A stretch of DNA of 64,000 bases from Prorocentrum cordatum (GCA_963575745.1 CAUYUJ010003635.1:1-64000), one strand, 5' to 3'; positions 40,560 through 52,112 are shown, counted from the stretch's first letter. The notes: a model not told the origin generated them from the sequence alone. Program-made: numbers and translations.

Positions 40560-41470
40560 ACGGCGAGCGGAACGCACGCGCCCATCGTGGTTTTGGCACG
40601 ATGTGGCCGCGTTGCGCAATGAGGGCACATCGCCCATCACGCTCACGGGCTCGCCACTTTTTGTTGTGATGCATGTTACCCCCTCCTCCATTGGCCCCGC
40701 CTTCGTGGCAGCAGCTCCTCGTTGCGGCTAACGCTCGGGGGCATGCACGCACGGCGGCCACCGCGGGATGCCCCAGACACGCGCCACTCTCGAGCTTCTA
40801 TTTGCGCGATCTGGCCACCTTGCGAAATTAGGGCACCCACTCCCCGTCAAACACACACATACACACATTCAAAACACAATCGCACACACATCACACACAC
40901 AACAAACAGCACAGAAAGGCACGCATAGAATTTGAACCCTTTCCCCCGCTGCCAAGGGGGTGAGGGGGCACGCCATTTTTTGTTTGGAGGTTGATCGGGC
41001 CCTGGCGAGGCCTGGAAGTCGAACCTCCGATGCTTCGTCTACCGCGCTCGTGCGCAGTAGACGCGTCGAGCGTTGCGCAACGTGTTGGCTGAATTGCACT
41101 TGCCCTTGCAAAAAAAAAAAAACTGGAAAACTGAAAAAGTACAGCAGGAAGAAGGCCCTCCGAACCTTGCAGGGGTGAAGTCTCATGAAAGGGCCTGCAG
41201 GGATGCAAGAGCTGCAGGCTATCTACATGACTTTCGGCCTTTCCCGCCACAGGCTATCTACTGGCCTTCGGCCTATGTGCCTCAGGATATCTAGGGGCCT
41301 GCGGCCTATCCCGCCACCGTGGTGCAGGGATTCAAGATCTTCAGGCTATAATATTATACAAGGCTGTCAGGCTCCAGCTTGAGATTTTGGGCTTATCACA
41401 GGTTGTGGAAGTGCATAAAGACTGACAATGGATAATATAGTCCGCGGGCGATCCTTCAGTCGCAAGTTTA
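40560..41470. other. Intergenic with a hairpin and short repeats
   Basis: CGTCTAC/GTAGACG form a hairpin with a second GCGC stem at 41,036-41,063. Next to it, GGAGGTTCGACTTCC (minus strand) resembles a tRNA T-arm/B box, but no cloverleaf can be drawn. A roughly 44-bp repeat containing CAGGCTATCTAC lies at 41,210-41,350. Confidence 0.5.
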
Positions 41471-41556
41471 AGAAATGTCATGTTCTCTTGGTTGTTTTGT
41501 GTTCTGTTGGATCATTTGCGGCCCTGTATCAAGTTGTTTGCTAGAGTCATTATACC

Positions 41557-41640
41557 CCGACGACGACGACGACGACGACAACGACGATGGCGTCGACGAC
41601 GACGACGACCACGACGTCGACGACGACGATTCATCGACGA
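41557..41640 (+). repeat. GAC triplet microsatellite
   Basis: (GACGAC)n, partly (CGTCGACGA). Confidence 0.95.
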
Positions 41641-41829
41641 CGCGCTTCCTCTTGCTTGTTCTCGTCGTCCTCCTTTGTTATGTTTGCTGGTCCGCCTTGT
41701 ATGTTGCCGTGCTTCGTCGTCCTGCTTTTTCTTCTCCTCCTCCGCCCAATGCGTTGAACATGTCGACAGCCGTAGGGGCCCGAATGACTCACACCAGGAG
41801 GTGAGTTGTTCGGGCTCCTCGTCCTTCTC

Positions 41830-42100
41830 CTTTTCCCGGAAAGGGCTTAAGCCCGGAAAGGGCTTAAGCCCAGGGTTCTCTTTTAGTAGGTAAACCTGTC
41901 CCCCGGTGCCTGCTTGAAGGAGGCCGGAGAATTTTTTCCCTGATAAATAACGAGGTCGAAGGAGGCCGGCGAATTTTTCCCTGATAAATAACGAGCCCGC
42001 GAATTAAAATTTGAGGATGTCTCGAGCGAAACGCTTGTTTTTGAGCGCCCGCGAAATAAATTTGAGGATGTCTCGAGCGAAACGCTTGTTTTTGAAATCC
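41830..42100 (+). repeat. Leader module of cassettes at 42-43.8 kb
   Basis: TTCCCGGAAAGGGCTTAAGC is partly doubled, with GGAGGCCGGCGAATTTTTCC repeats and two GATGTCTCGAGCGAAACG copies. Confidence 0.85.
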
Positions 42101-42104
42101 CGAC

Positions 42105-43832
42105 CTCACCACACCCCAGCACGACCAGACCCCAGCACGACCTCACCACAGCACGACCACACCCCAGCACGACCACGCCCCAGCACGACCACGCCCCAGC
42201 ACGACCACGCCCCAGCACGACCACCCCCCAGCACGACCACACCCCCAGCACGACCACCCCCCAGCACGACCACGCCCCAGCACGACCACGCCCCAGCACG
42301 ACCACACCCCAGAACGACCACACCCCAGCACGAGCCCACCCCAGCAAGACCACACCCTAGCACGACCACACCCCAGCACGAGCCCACCCCAGCACGACCC
42401 CACCGCAGCAAGACCACACCCCAGCACGACCACACCCCAGCACGACCTCACCACAGCACGACCACACCCCAGCACGACCACGCCCCAGCACGACCACGCC
42501 CCAGCACGACCACGCCCCAGCACGACCACCACCCCCCAGCACGACCACCCCCCAGCACGACCACAGCACGACCAGCACGACCACTCCCTAGCACGACCAC
42601 ACCCCAGCACGACCCCACCCCAGCACGACCCCACCCTAGCACGACCACACCCCAGCACGATCACACCCCAGAACGACCACACCCCAGCACGACCCCACCC
42701 AAGCACGACCCCACCCCAGCACGACCACACCCCAGCACGACCACATCCCAGCAGGACCCCACCGCAGCAAGACCACACCCCAGCACGACCACACCCCAGC
42801 ACGACCTCACCACAGCACGACCACACCCCAGCACGACCACGCCCCAGCACGACCACGCCCCAGCACCACCACGCCCCAGCACGACCCCACCCCAGCACGA
42901 CCACCCCCCCAGCACGACCACACCGCAGCACGACCACCCCCCAGCACGCCCACCCCCCAGCACGACCACTCCCCAGCACGAGCACACCGCCTTGGTTGAG
43001 TGGTTGCCTGCACGACCACACCCCAGCACGACCACACCCCAGCACGACCACACCCCAGCACGACCACACCCCAGCACGACCACACCCCAGCACCAGCACG
43101 ACCACACCCCAGCACGACCACACCCCAGCACGACCACACCCCAGCACGACCACACCCCAGCACGACCCGATCGATAAATCACAGGGTGCGGAGCACCCCA
43201 GCACGAACCCACCCCAGCACGACCCCACCCCAGCACGACCCCACCCCAGCACGACCACGCCCCAGCACGACCACGCCCCAGCACGACCACGCCCCAGCAC
43301 GACCACCCCCCAGCACGACCACCCCCCAGCACGACCACACCCCAGCACGACCCCACCCCAGCACGATCACACCCCAGCACGACCCCACCCCAGCAAGACC
43401 ACACCCCAGCACGACCGCACCCCAGCACGACCTTACCACAGCACGACCACACCCCAGCACGACCACGCCCCAGCACGACCACGCCCCAGCCCAGCACGAC
43501 CACGCCCCAGCACGACCACCCCCCAGCACGACCACCCCCCAGCACGACCACACCCCAGCACGACCACTCCCCAGCACGACCACACCGCCTTGGTTGAGTG
43601 GTTGCCTGTCGTCGTGGAATGTTTCGTGGGGTGTCTCGTGGAATGTTTCGCGGGGTGTCTCGTGAAATGTTTCGTGAGGTGTCTCGTGGAATGTTTCGTG
43701 AGGTGTCTCGTGGGCTGTTTCGTGAGGTGTCTCGTGGGATGTTTCGTGAGGTGTTGCCCAGTTGGGTATCATGAAAACGTGTCCATGCTCCACATGTCTA
43801 TATCCCTTTCCGGGTTCGTGGGTCCATCATGT
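42105..43832 (+). repeat. 16-bp satellite arrays with 24-bp and terminal modules
   Basis: First array 42,105-42,985, exit sequence CCTTGGTTGAGTGGTTGCCT (about 42,990), then directly a second array 43,011-43,585 with an internal boundary motif (CGATCGATAAATCACAGG, 43,167). The second exit leads into 24-bp repeats (43,605-43,760) and the terminal junction (43,832). The truncated first exit suggests unequal exchange between arrays. Confidence 0.95.
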
Positions 43833-44210
43833 TTCTCGTTATCGGAGTTCTGGTGGTGCGCGCACGAAGGCCTTCACGTTTGTGGTGTGGTGATGCCGCC
43901 CGCGGGAGCGTAACGCTTTTTGTCTTGTCGCTGTCTCCACTTCCCGACGCTTCTGGACGGCGTCTGAGGTTCTTCAGTTCGTTCCAAGACGGCCCAAGGC
44001 CCAGGAGGGCCCTGGAGGCTCTTACATCGCGTAAGAGGGCTCAAATAACGCTCCAAGAAAGTCCAGAAGGAATTCGGATCGAGATGGCGCGGCCTCGGGT
44101 TCTGGAGGCCCGGGGGAAGCCGCTGAAAGAAATCCCGAGGGTTTGCAGCAGTCGCGCGGGGCCCCAAGAGGCTCCGAGGAAGTGCCACGAGGTCGCCAAG
44201 GGGCTCAGGA
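43833..44210. other. Intergenic, no gene seen
   Basis: Unique sequence. ORFs here lack recognisable features. The shared leader starts at about 44,205. Confidence 0.5.
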
Positions 44211-44249
44211 TTGGCCCAAGTCCATATGTCCTCCAGCGTTGTCGTCGCT

Positions 44250-44289
44250 GTTGCCATTCGGGCTCACAGCGTTGCAGTGTGGCTGTGAG
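44250..44289 (+). other. Tandem DinoSL relicts, locus 2
   Basis: GTTGCCATTCGGGCTCACAG followed by CGTTGCAGTGTGGCTGTGAG, homologous to the relict pair at 39,711-39,750 and at the same 57-bp distance from the ATG. Confidence 0.65.
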
Positions 44290-44346
44290 CTTAGCTCCGC
44301 CTACCAGCAACCGTTTCCGCCCTCCAGCAATTTCCTTGCGGTCGGC

Positions 44347-45369
44347 ATGGAGAGGTGCCCGTGCGCTCTGGTAACCTCGCTAGCAACGGGGGCCCCTTGG
44401 AGCGAGCAGGGCGAGGGCAAGTCCTTCCACGAGTTCATGCTGGACACGTTTGGATCATCGATCGATGGTGGCGGTCCGTCGGAAAGCCAAGATTCAGAAT
44501 TTAGCTGCGAGCATCCGTCTCGGAACGGGTCGAACAGCTTGCTGAAAGGTTCTGCCGCATGCCGATTTCCAGATGCGCGAGAGACTCCGCGTGTCATTCT
44601 TGCAGTTCGTGGCGCATGGTTACCGCCTGGCGAGGCCGACGTCATCCACAGTACGTTGCCCGGCAAGTCAGTATTGAAGTGTTGGGTGGCTGTGCGTGCC
44701 GATGAGGAGGCGGTCACCCCTCCTTCTTTTGGCAACGACCGATCGTCGCCGTACCGCCGTCGCCCAGCAGACATCGCGGATTGCCTGCCGCCAGAGCTAC
44801 TCGGGCGAATAAAACGGAACGCCCTGGTAGCAATAGACTACGCGGAGCAGGCCATCGCGAACAAGAGAGGTCAAAGTTCGAAGAGGCTGAGGCAGGATGG
44901 CAGCGGTGAGCTGAGCTGCATGAAGAAACTCGTCGCTCAGTTGGGCACGAAGGAGCTGCCTCCTCGGGAGCGCCCCAGCACTGCCTGGAAAGCTTGCGGT
45001 GACACGGTGTTTGCGCCGGCGGATATCGTGGCTCGGGGGTGCAGTTGCGGCCGCCTGGAGAAGTTCCCCGTGCACATGTCCGTCGACTGCCGCGGCTTAG
45101 GGCCCAGCAACGTGGCTCGCAAGACCAGGTTCAACGTAGAGGCAGAGGTCGCGCCAGCGCTGCTGCATGCGGCGAAGGGCAAGCTGCTGTGCGAACTGCG
45201 GGCGGGGTCTGTTCGCAACGAAGATGTGGTGCGTCTGAAGGTTCACGAGGACAACCTCGGTTGTGCTTCCATCGTGTGCAACATGCACACGTTCACTGAA
45301 AGGGCGCCCGTTGGCGCGTTGACTCCGACGGCGACTTCGCAACCGACAAGCACCGCATGCTGTGGATGA
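44347..45369 (+). CDS. Unrecognised 340-residue protein
   Basis: The ATG at 44,347 (MERCPCALVTSLATGAPWSE) was chosen because the homologous ATG at 39,808 has the same context and the upstream frame is 5' leader with SL relicts. The body is non-repetitive: RETPRVILAVRGAWLPPGEA, PPELLGRIKRNALVAIDYAE, a CSCG motif in ADIVARGCSCGRLEKFPVHM, and RAGSVRNEDVVRLKVHEDNL near the end. I recognise no domain, signal peptide or membrane segment. It is intronless. The palindromic array starts 80 bp after the stop. Its first 20 codons resemble the 39,808 gene and then the two diverge completely. Confidence 0.55.
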   Translation: MERCPCALVTSLATGAPWSEQGEGKSFHEFMLDTFGSSIDGGGPSESQDSEFSCEHPSRNGSNSLLKGSAACRFPDARETPRVILAVRGAWLPPGEADVIHSTLPGKSVLKCWVAVRADEEAVTPPSFGNDRSSPYRRRPADIADCLPPELLGRIKRNALVAIDYAEQAIANKRGQSSKRLRQDGSGELSCMKKLVAQLGTKELPPRERPSTAWKACGDTVFAPADIVARGCSCGRLEKFPVHMSVDCRGLGPSNVARKTRFNVEAEVAPALLHAAKGKLLCELRAGSVRNEDVVRLKVHEDNLGCASIVCNMHTFTERAPVGALTPTATSQPTSTACCG

Positions 45370-45447
45370 TAAGTACGCGCGCACTGTGGAACATAGGCAT
45401 CCAGGGCAATGCGCTTAGCGCAGGCTATCGAGACATTCGCATTGCTG

Positions 45448-46756
45448 GCCCCATGCCCCCCCGAGATCGGGCGAACTGGATTCCAGGTCGCCTCAAAATC
45501 GCTCCATATCCCCCCGAGATCAGCTCCATATCCCCCCGAGATCGAGCGAACTGGATTCCAGTTCGCCTCAAAATGGCCCCCGATCCCCCCGAGATCGGGC
45601 GAACTGGATTCCAGTTCCCACCGAAAGGGCCCCAAATCCCTCCGAGACCGGGCGAGCTGGATTACAGTTCGCCCCGAAGTGGCCCCATATCCCCCCGAGA
45701 TCGGGCGAACTGGAATCCAATTCGCACCAAAATTGCCTAGGACCCCCGAGATCGGGCGAACTGGATTCCAGTTCGCTCCACAATGGCTGCACCCCCCCCC
45801 CGAGATCGGGCAAACTGGATTCCAGTTCGCCCATCAAAGGCCCTATCCCTCCCGTGATCGGGCGAACTGGATTCCAGTTCGCCCCGAAATGGCGAAGCAC
45901 CCCCCCAAGATCGGACGAACCGGAATCCAGTTCGCACCGAAAGGGCCCCAGATCCCCCCGAGATCGGGCGAACTGGATTCCAGTTCGCCTCAAAATGGTT
46001 CCAACATGGGTCCATGCCCCCTCCGAGATCGGGCGAACTGGATTCCAGCTCGCTCCGCAATGGCCATATATCCCGAAATCGGGCGAACTGGATTCCAGTT
46101 CGCCCCGAAATCGCGAAACACCCTCCCAAGATCGGGCGAACTGACCGGGTGAACTTTATTCCAGTTCGCTCCGCAATGGCTGCATACCCCCCCGAGATCG
46201 GGCGAAATGGATTCCAGTTCGCTCCGCAATGGCTCTATCCCTTGCCGAGATCGGGAATGGCAAAGCCCCCCCCCCAAGACCGGGCGAACTGGAGTCCAGT
46301 TCGCACCGAAAGAGCCCCAGATCCCCCCGAGGTCGGGCGAACTGGATTCCAGTTCGCCTCAAAATGGCTCCAACATGGGTCTCTGCCCCCTCGAGGCCAG
46401 GCGAACTGGATTCCAGTTCGCTCCGCAATGGCTCTATATCCCGAGATCGGGCGAACTGGATTCCAGTTCGCCCCGAAATGGCGAAACACCTCCCCAAGAT
46501 CGGGCGAACTGATCGGGCGAACTGGATTCCAGTTCGCGCCGAAGTGGGTTCGCCCCGAAATGGCCCCATATCCCCCCGAGATCGGGCGAACTGGATTCCA
46601 GTTCGCGTCAAAATGGCCCCAGATCCCCCCGATATCGGGCGAACTGGATTCCAGTTCGCAACAAAATGGCCCGAGATCGGGCGAAATCCAGTTCGCACCG
46701 AAGTGGCCCCAGACTCCCCCGAGATCGGGCGAACTGGATTCCAGTTCGTCGGTTTT
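45448..46756. repeat. Array of 21-nt perfect palindromes (GCGAACTGGATTCCAGTTCGC)
   Basis: About 23 copies at 50-65 bp spacing of an inverted repeat with 10-bp arms (GCGAACTGGA / TCCAGTTCGC) around one central base. Spacers are degenerate, with CCCCCGAGATCGG and AAATGGCCCCNNATCC. Several variants keep symmetry or lose one arm (for example near 46,681). Both strands give repetitive ORFs that I do not call genes. Confidence 0.95.
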
Positions 46757-47285
46757 GGTAACACCCACCCTTCAAATGTCCACGATGTCCACATTTCGGG
46801 GCGCCAAGGATGCGCCGCAAGGGGGCCCCCGCGTTGCCCAAGATCGCCCGCGGCAAGGCTGAATTGGGATCTTGATCCCATTTCGTTGGTTCTTCGGGGG
46901 ATCCATGAGGGCCTCGGGGCGCCCAGGGTGGGCCCCGAAAGGGCTTCTAGTAGCCCAGGGTCGTTCGAACCCAGGTCGGCATGGTCGGGGCCCTCGCTGG
47001 GTCTTGGGCGGCATCCGAGCGTTCACGATGGGCCGTTTTCAAGGCCCGGGGCGCTCGGAAACAGACCCGGGGTGCAAAACTGCGTCGGAAGGGCCCCGGG
47101 GGAGCTCCGGGGACCGACTTTGAGCCGATTTCGGCCCCCGTGGCCCAGACCTCCGACGTCGTATTTTTGTTTGGCCGACGTGGGCCCCCAAAGGTCTGGG
47201 CCTCTTCCCCGGACCGGTTCTGCGCCCCGTGCCATCGATCGATGGTCCCGGGGCCGGGAGACGGCCTCCGGAGGCCAAAAACCTT
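46757..47285. other. Intergenic, no gene seen
   Basis: GC-rich sequence with a 14-bp palindrome CCATCGATCGATGG at 47,232-47,245 and GGGATCTTGATCCC at about 46,868. Confidence 0.5.
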
Positions 47286-47925
47286 TTTCCCGGAAAGGGC
47301 GCGGGCCCAGGGTTCTCTTTTAGTAGGTTAACCCCCCGGCCCCCCTGCGACTTGGGCCGGGGAAATTATTTTGCGAGCGGGCACGCACGGAGTAGGGCCG
47401 GCGAAATTATTTGTGAGGATGTCTCGAGCGAAACGCTTGTTTTTTCAGAATTTGTTGAGGATGTCTCGAGCGAAACGCTGGTTTTGCAGAGTTGGGGATG
47501 TCTCGAGCGAAACGCTTGGTTTCAGAATTTGTTGAGGATGTCTCGAGCGAAACGCTGGTTTTGCAGAGCCGACCGCGACACGGAAAAGCGCTCCTCGCGC
47601 AGGAATTCCGAGGATGTCTCGCGCGTGCCGCGTCCCGCACGCAGGAATTTTGATTTCTTTGGGTTTTGACAGGATTTCTCAAGCGAAACGCTTGTTTTTC
47701 ATAATTTGTTGAGGATGTCTCGAGCGAAACGCTGGTTTTGCAAAATTGGGGGATGTCTCGAGCGGGGGCCTCGTGGGGGACCAGAATTCAGAGGATATCT
47801 CAGGCGCAATGTTTGTTTTCGTGTCCCGCTCGCAGGAATTCCGAGGATGTCTCGCGCGTGCCGCGTCCCGCGCGTAGGAATTCGGATGATTGTGATAGGA
47901 TGTCTCGAGCGAAACGCTTGTCCCC
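47285..47925 (+). repeat. Leader module and GATGTCTCGAGCGAAAC cluster
   Basis: TTCCCGGAAAGGGCGCGGGC is followed by about eight GATGTCTCGAGCG motifs. 47,690-47,925 is nearly identical to 33,660-33,890. Confidence 0.9.
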
Positions 47926-48775
47926 AGCACGTTCAGTAGCGCGTCCCCTTGGCACGTCCCGCGTTGCGACCCCATGGCACGTCCCCTGGCACGTCGCCTG
48001 GCGCATCCCTTGGGACGTTTCGCGGCGCGTCCTCCTGGCATGTTCCCCTTGTCAATGAGCTCTGGGGCAGCTACTATGTGTTCAGGCAGCTCGAGCTTAA
48101 GATCCAGATCAGTTCGGTCAGGACTCGGATGCAAAGGAGGACTCGATCCACGACGCTATAGAGCACAACCGCGCATGGCACATCGCAATTCAGCACGGTG
48201 CAGCACAGCACAGCCCTCGGCAGGGTACATCAAGATCGATACCTCAGCATTGCAACTTGGCACGTTCCTTGGCACGTTCCGTGGGGCGTCCCTTGGCGAG
48301 TCCCCCTGGCACGTCGCGTGGCGCGTCCCCTGGCACATTCCGTGGCACATCCATTGGCACGTTCCGTAGCGCGTCCCTTTGGCACGTCCTACGGTGCGAC
48401 CCCATGGCGCGTCCCCTGGCACGTCGCCTGGCGCATCCCTTGGGACGTTTCGCGGCGCGTCCTCCTGGCATGTTCCCCTGTCCATTAGCTCTGGGGCAGC
48501 TACTATGTGTTCAGGCAGCTCGAGCTTAAGATCCAGATCAGTTCGGTCAGGACTCGGATGCAAAGGAGGACTCGATCCACGACGCTATAGAGCGCAGTCG
48601 CGCCATGGCACATCGCAATTCAGCACGGCGCAGCACAGCACAGCCCTTGGCAGGGTACATCAAGATCGATACACTCAGCATTGCATTTGCCCGTCACCCA
48701 ATCAGGTGTCTTTGAAAACGCTGCCATGTGTTACAGTTCTATATTCCTTTCCGGGTTCGTGGGTCGATCATGTTA
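47925..48775 (+). repeat. GGCACGTCCC family, two copies
   Basis: Nearly identical in order and sequence to 33,890-34,730, including the terminal junction GGTTCGTGGGTCGATCATG. 47.69-48.78 kb is thus a duplication of 33.66-34.73 kb. Confidence 0.9.
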
Positions 48776-50257
48776 CTTGAAGGGGGCCGGCGGATTTCTT
48801 GTGCGATAAATTACGAGGTCGAAGGGGGCCGGCGCATTTCAATTGTGAGGACGAAAGCCATTTTTCGCCACCCCCCACGCAGATCGTGCTCTTGGAATTT
48901 TACTGCCTTGGAGGAAACCTCGATATTTCACAGGTGAAGTCCACTTTTTCCCGGAAAGGGCTCCGGCCCAGGGTTCTCTTTTAGTAGGTAAACCTGTCCC
49001 CCGGTGCCAACTTGAGGGAGGCCGGCGAATTTTTTCCCTGATAAATAACGAGGTCGAAGGAGGCCGGCGAATTAAAATTTGAGGATGTCTCGAGCGAAAC
49101 GCTTGTTTTTGAAATCCCGATCGATAAATCACAGGGTGCGGGCCACTTTTTCGTGTGTTGAGGATGTCTCGAGCGAAACGCTTGCTCCGCAGAGTTTGCC
49201 GAGGATGTCTCGAGCGAAACGCTTGTTTTGCAGAGCCGACCGCGACGCGGAAAAGCGCCCCGCGCGAAGGAATTTCGATGATGTCTCGACTAATTCCTTT
49301 GTTTTTGTACGATTTCCTGGAATTTTGGCAGGATGTCTCGAGCGAAATGCACGACCCCACCCTAGCACGACCATACCCCAGCACGACCACACCCCAGCAC
49401 GACAGACCCCCAGCACGACCCCACCCCAGCACGACCCCACCCCAGCACGACATACCCCAGCCGACCAGCACGCCACCCCAGCACGACCACCCCAGCAAGA
49501 CCACACCCCAGCACGACCACACCCCAGCACTCAGCACGACCACACCCAGCACGACCTACGCCCCAGCACGACCACAGCACGACCACGCACGACCCGCACG
49601 ACCACACCCCAGCACGACCACACCCCAGCACGACCCCGCACCAGCACGACCCCACACCAGCACGGCCCCACCCCAGCAAGACCACACCCCAGCACGACCA
49701 CACCCCAGCACGACCACACCACAGCACGACCACACCCCAGCACGACCACGCCCCAGCACGACCACGCCCCAGCACGACCACGCCCCAGCACGACCCTACC
49801 CCAGCAAGACCACACCCCAGCACGACCACACCCCAGCACGACCTCACCACAGCACGACCACACCCCAGCACGACCACGCCCCAGCACGACCACGCCCCAG
49901 CACGACCACGCCCCAGCACGAGCACGACCACCCCCCCAGCACGACCACCCCCAGCACGACCACCCCCCAGCACGACCACACCCCAGCACGACCACTCCCC
50001 AGCACGACCACACCGCCTTGGTTGAGTGGTTGCCTGTCGTCGTGGAATGTTTCGTGGGGTGTCTCGTGGAATGTTTCGCGGGGTGTCTCCTGGAATGTTT
50101 CGTGAGGTGTCTCGCGGAATGTTTCGTGAGGTGTCTCGTGGGATGTTTCGTGAGGTGTCTCGTGGGATGTTTCGTGAGGTGTTGCCCCGTTGGGTATCGT
50201 GAAAACGTGCCATGCTCCACATGTCTATATCCCTTTCCGGGTTCGTGGGTCCATCAT
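48775..50257 (+). repeat. Complete 16-bp satellite cassette
   Basis: Leader (48,775-49,350), 16-bp array (49,352-50,012), exit sequence, 24-bp repeats (50,040-50,190) and terminal junction (50,240-50,257). This is the best template for the whole cassette. Confidence 0.95.
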
Positions 50258-52112
50258 GTTCCCGGAAAGGGCCGGGCCCAGGGTTCTCTTTTATATGTAA
50301 ACATAGTCCCCCTGCCCAACTTGAAGGAGGCCGGCGAATTTTTCCCTGATAAATATCGAGGTCGAAGGAGGCCGGCGAAATTATTTTTGAGGATGTCTCG
50401 AGCGAAACGCTTGTTTTTCAGAATTTGTTGAGGATGTCTCGAGCGAAACGCTGGTTTTGCAGAGTTGGGGATGTCTCGAGCGAAACGCTTGTTTCAGAAT
50501 TTGTTGAGGATGTCTCGAGCGAAACGCTGGTTTTGCAGAGCCGACCGCGAACGGAAAAGCGCCAGGGTGCGGGACCCTCAGCACTACCACACCCAGCCGA
50601 CCACACCCCAGCACGACCAACCCCAGCACGCCACACCCCAGCACGACCAAAAAACCCAGCAGCACGACCACACCACACGACCACCCCCCCACGAAACCCC
50701 CAGCACGACCCATCGATAAATACAGGTGCGGGCACCCCCATCAACGAACCCACACGAAGCACGACCCCACCCCACGCTACCCAGCACGACCACACCCCAG
50801 CCACGCACGGACGACCAGCACGACCCACAGCACGACCCCACCCCAGCACGACCACAGCACGACCACACCCCAGCACGACCACACCCCAGCACGACCACAC
50901 CCCAGCACGACCCGATCGATAAATCACAGGGTGCGGAGCCACCCCAGCACGAACCCCACCCCAGCACGACCCCACACGACCACAGCACGACCACGCCCCA
51001 TCACTACACACCCCAGCACGACCACACCCCAGCACGACCCAACCCCAGCCCACAGCACGACCACCCCCAGAACGACAGACCACCCACCCCACGACCACAC
51101 CCCAGCACGCCCCAGCACACACCCCAGCACGACACCCCAGCTCGACCTACCACAGCACGACCACACCCCAGCACGACCACGCCCCAGCACGACCACGCCC
51201 CAGCACGACCACGCCCCAGCACGACCACCCCCCAGCACGACCCCCCCCCCAGCACGACCACCCCCAGCACGACCACCCCCCAGCACGACCACACCCCAGC
51301 ACGACCACTCCCCAGCACGACCACACCCCAGCACGACCACACCCCAGCACGACCCGATCGATAAATCACAGGGTGCGGACCACCCCAGCACGACCACACC
51401 CCAGCACGACCCCACCCCAGCACGACCACCAGCACCCAGCACGACCACGCCCCAGCACGACCACACCCCAGCACGACCACACCCCAGCACGACCACTCCC
51501 CAGCACGACCCCACCCCAGCACGACCCCACCCTAGCACGACCACACCCCAGCACGACCACACCCCAGCACGACCCCACCCCAGCATGACCACACCCCAGC
51601 ACGACCCCACCCCAGCAAGACCACACCCCAGCACGACCACACCCCAGCACGACCTTACCACAGCACGACCACACCCCAGCACGACCACGCCCCAGCACGA
51701 CCACGCCCCAGCACGACCACGCCCCAGCACGACCACGCCCCAGCACGACCACGCCCCAGCACGACCACCCCCCAGCACGACCACCCCCCCAGCACGACCA
51801 CCCCCAGCACGACCACCCCCCAGCACGACCACACCCCAGCACGACCACTCCCCAGCACGACCACACCGCCTTGGTTGAGTGGTTGCCTGTCGTCGTGGAA
51901 TGTTTCGTGGGGTGTCTCGTGGAATGTTTCGCGGGGTGTCTCGTGAAATGTTTCGTGAGGTGTCTCGTGGAATGTTTCGTGAGGTGTCTCGTGGGCTGTT
52001 TCGTGAGGTGTCTCGTGGGATGTTTCGTGAGGTGTTGCCCAGTTGGGTATCATGAAAACGTGTCCATGCTCCACATGTCTATATCCCTTTCCGGGTTCGT
52101 GGGTCCATCATG
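50258..52112 (+). repeat. Second complete 16-bp satellite cassette
   Basis: Leader (50,258-50,560), degenerate array (50,580-51,865) with internal boundary motifs at 50,712 (diverged), 50,909 and 51,353, then exit, 24-bp repeats (51,895-52,040) and terminal junction. It starts immediately after the junction of the previous cassette. Confidence 0.95.

Noticed and set aside
41000-41063. tRNA gene on the minus strand
   Set aside because: A B-box-like GGTTCGACTTCC and an A-box-like segment occur, but there is no room for an anticodon arm and the acceptor stem does not pair.
43829-44374. 181-codon plus ORF before the 44,347 gene
   Set aside because: It overlaps the homologous 5' leader in another frame and has no counterpart at 39.7 kb.
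45448-46756. CRISPR-like array
   Set aside because: Regular spacing and palindromes, but spacers are degenerate copies of each other, there are no cas genes, and the genome is eukaryotic.
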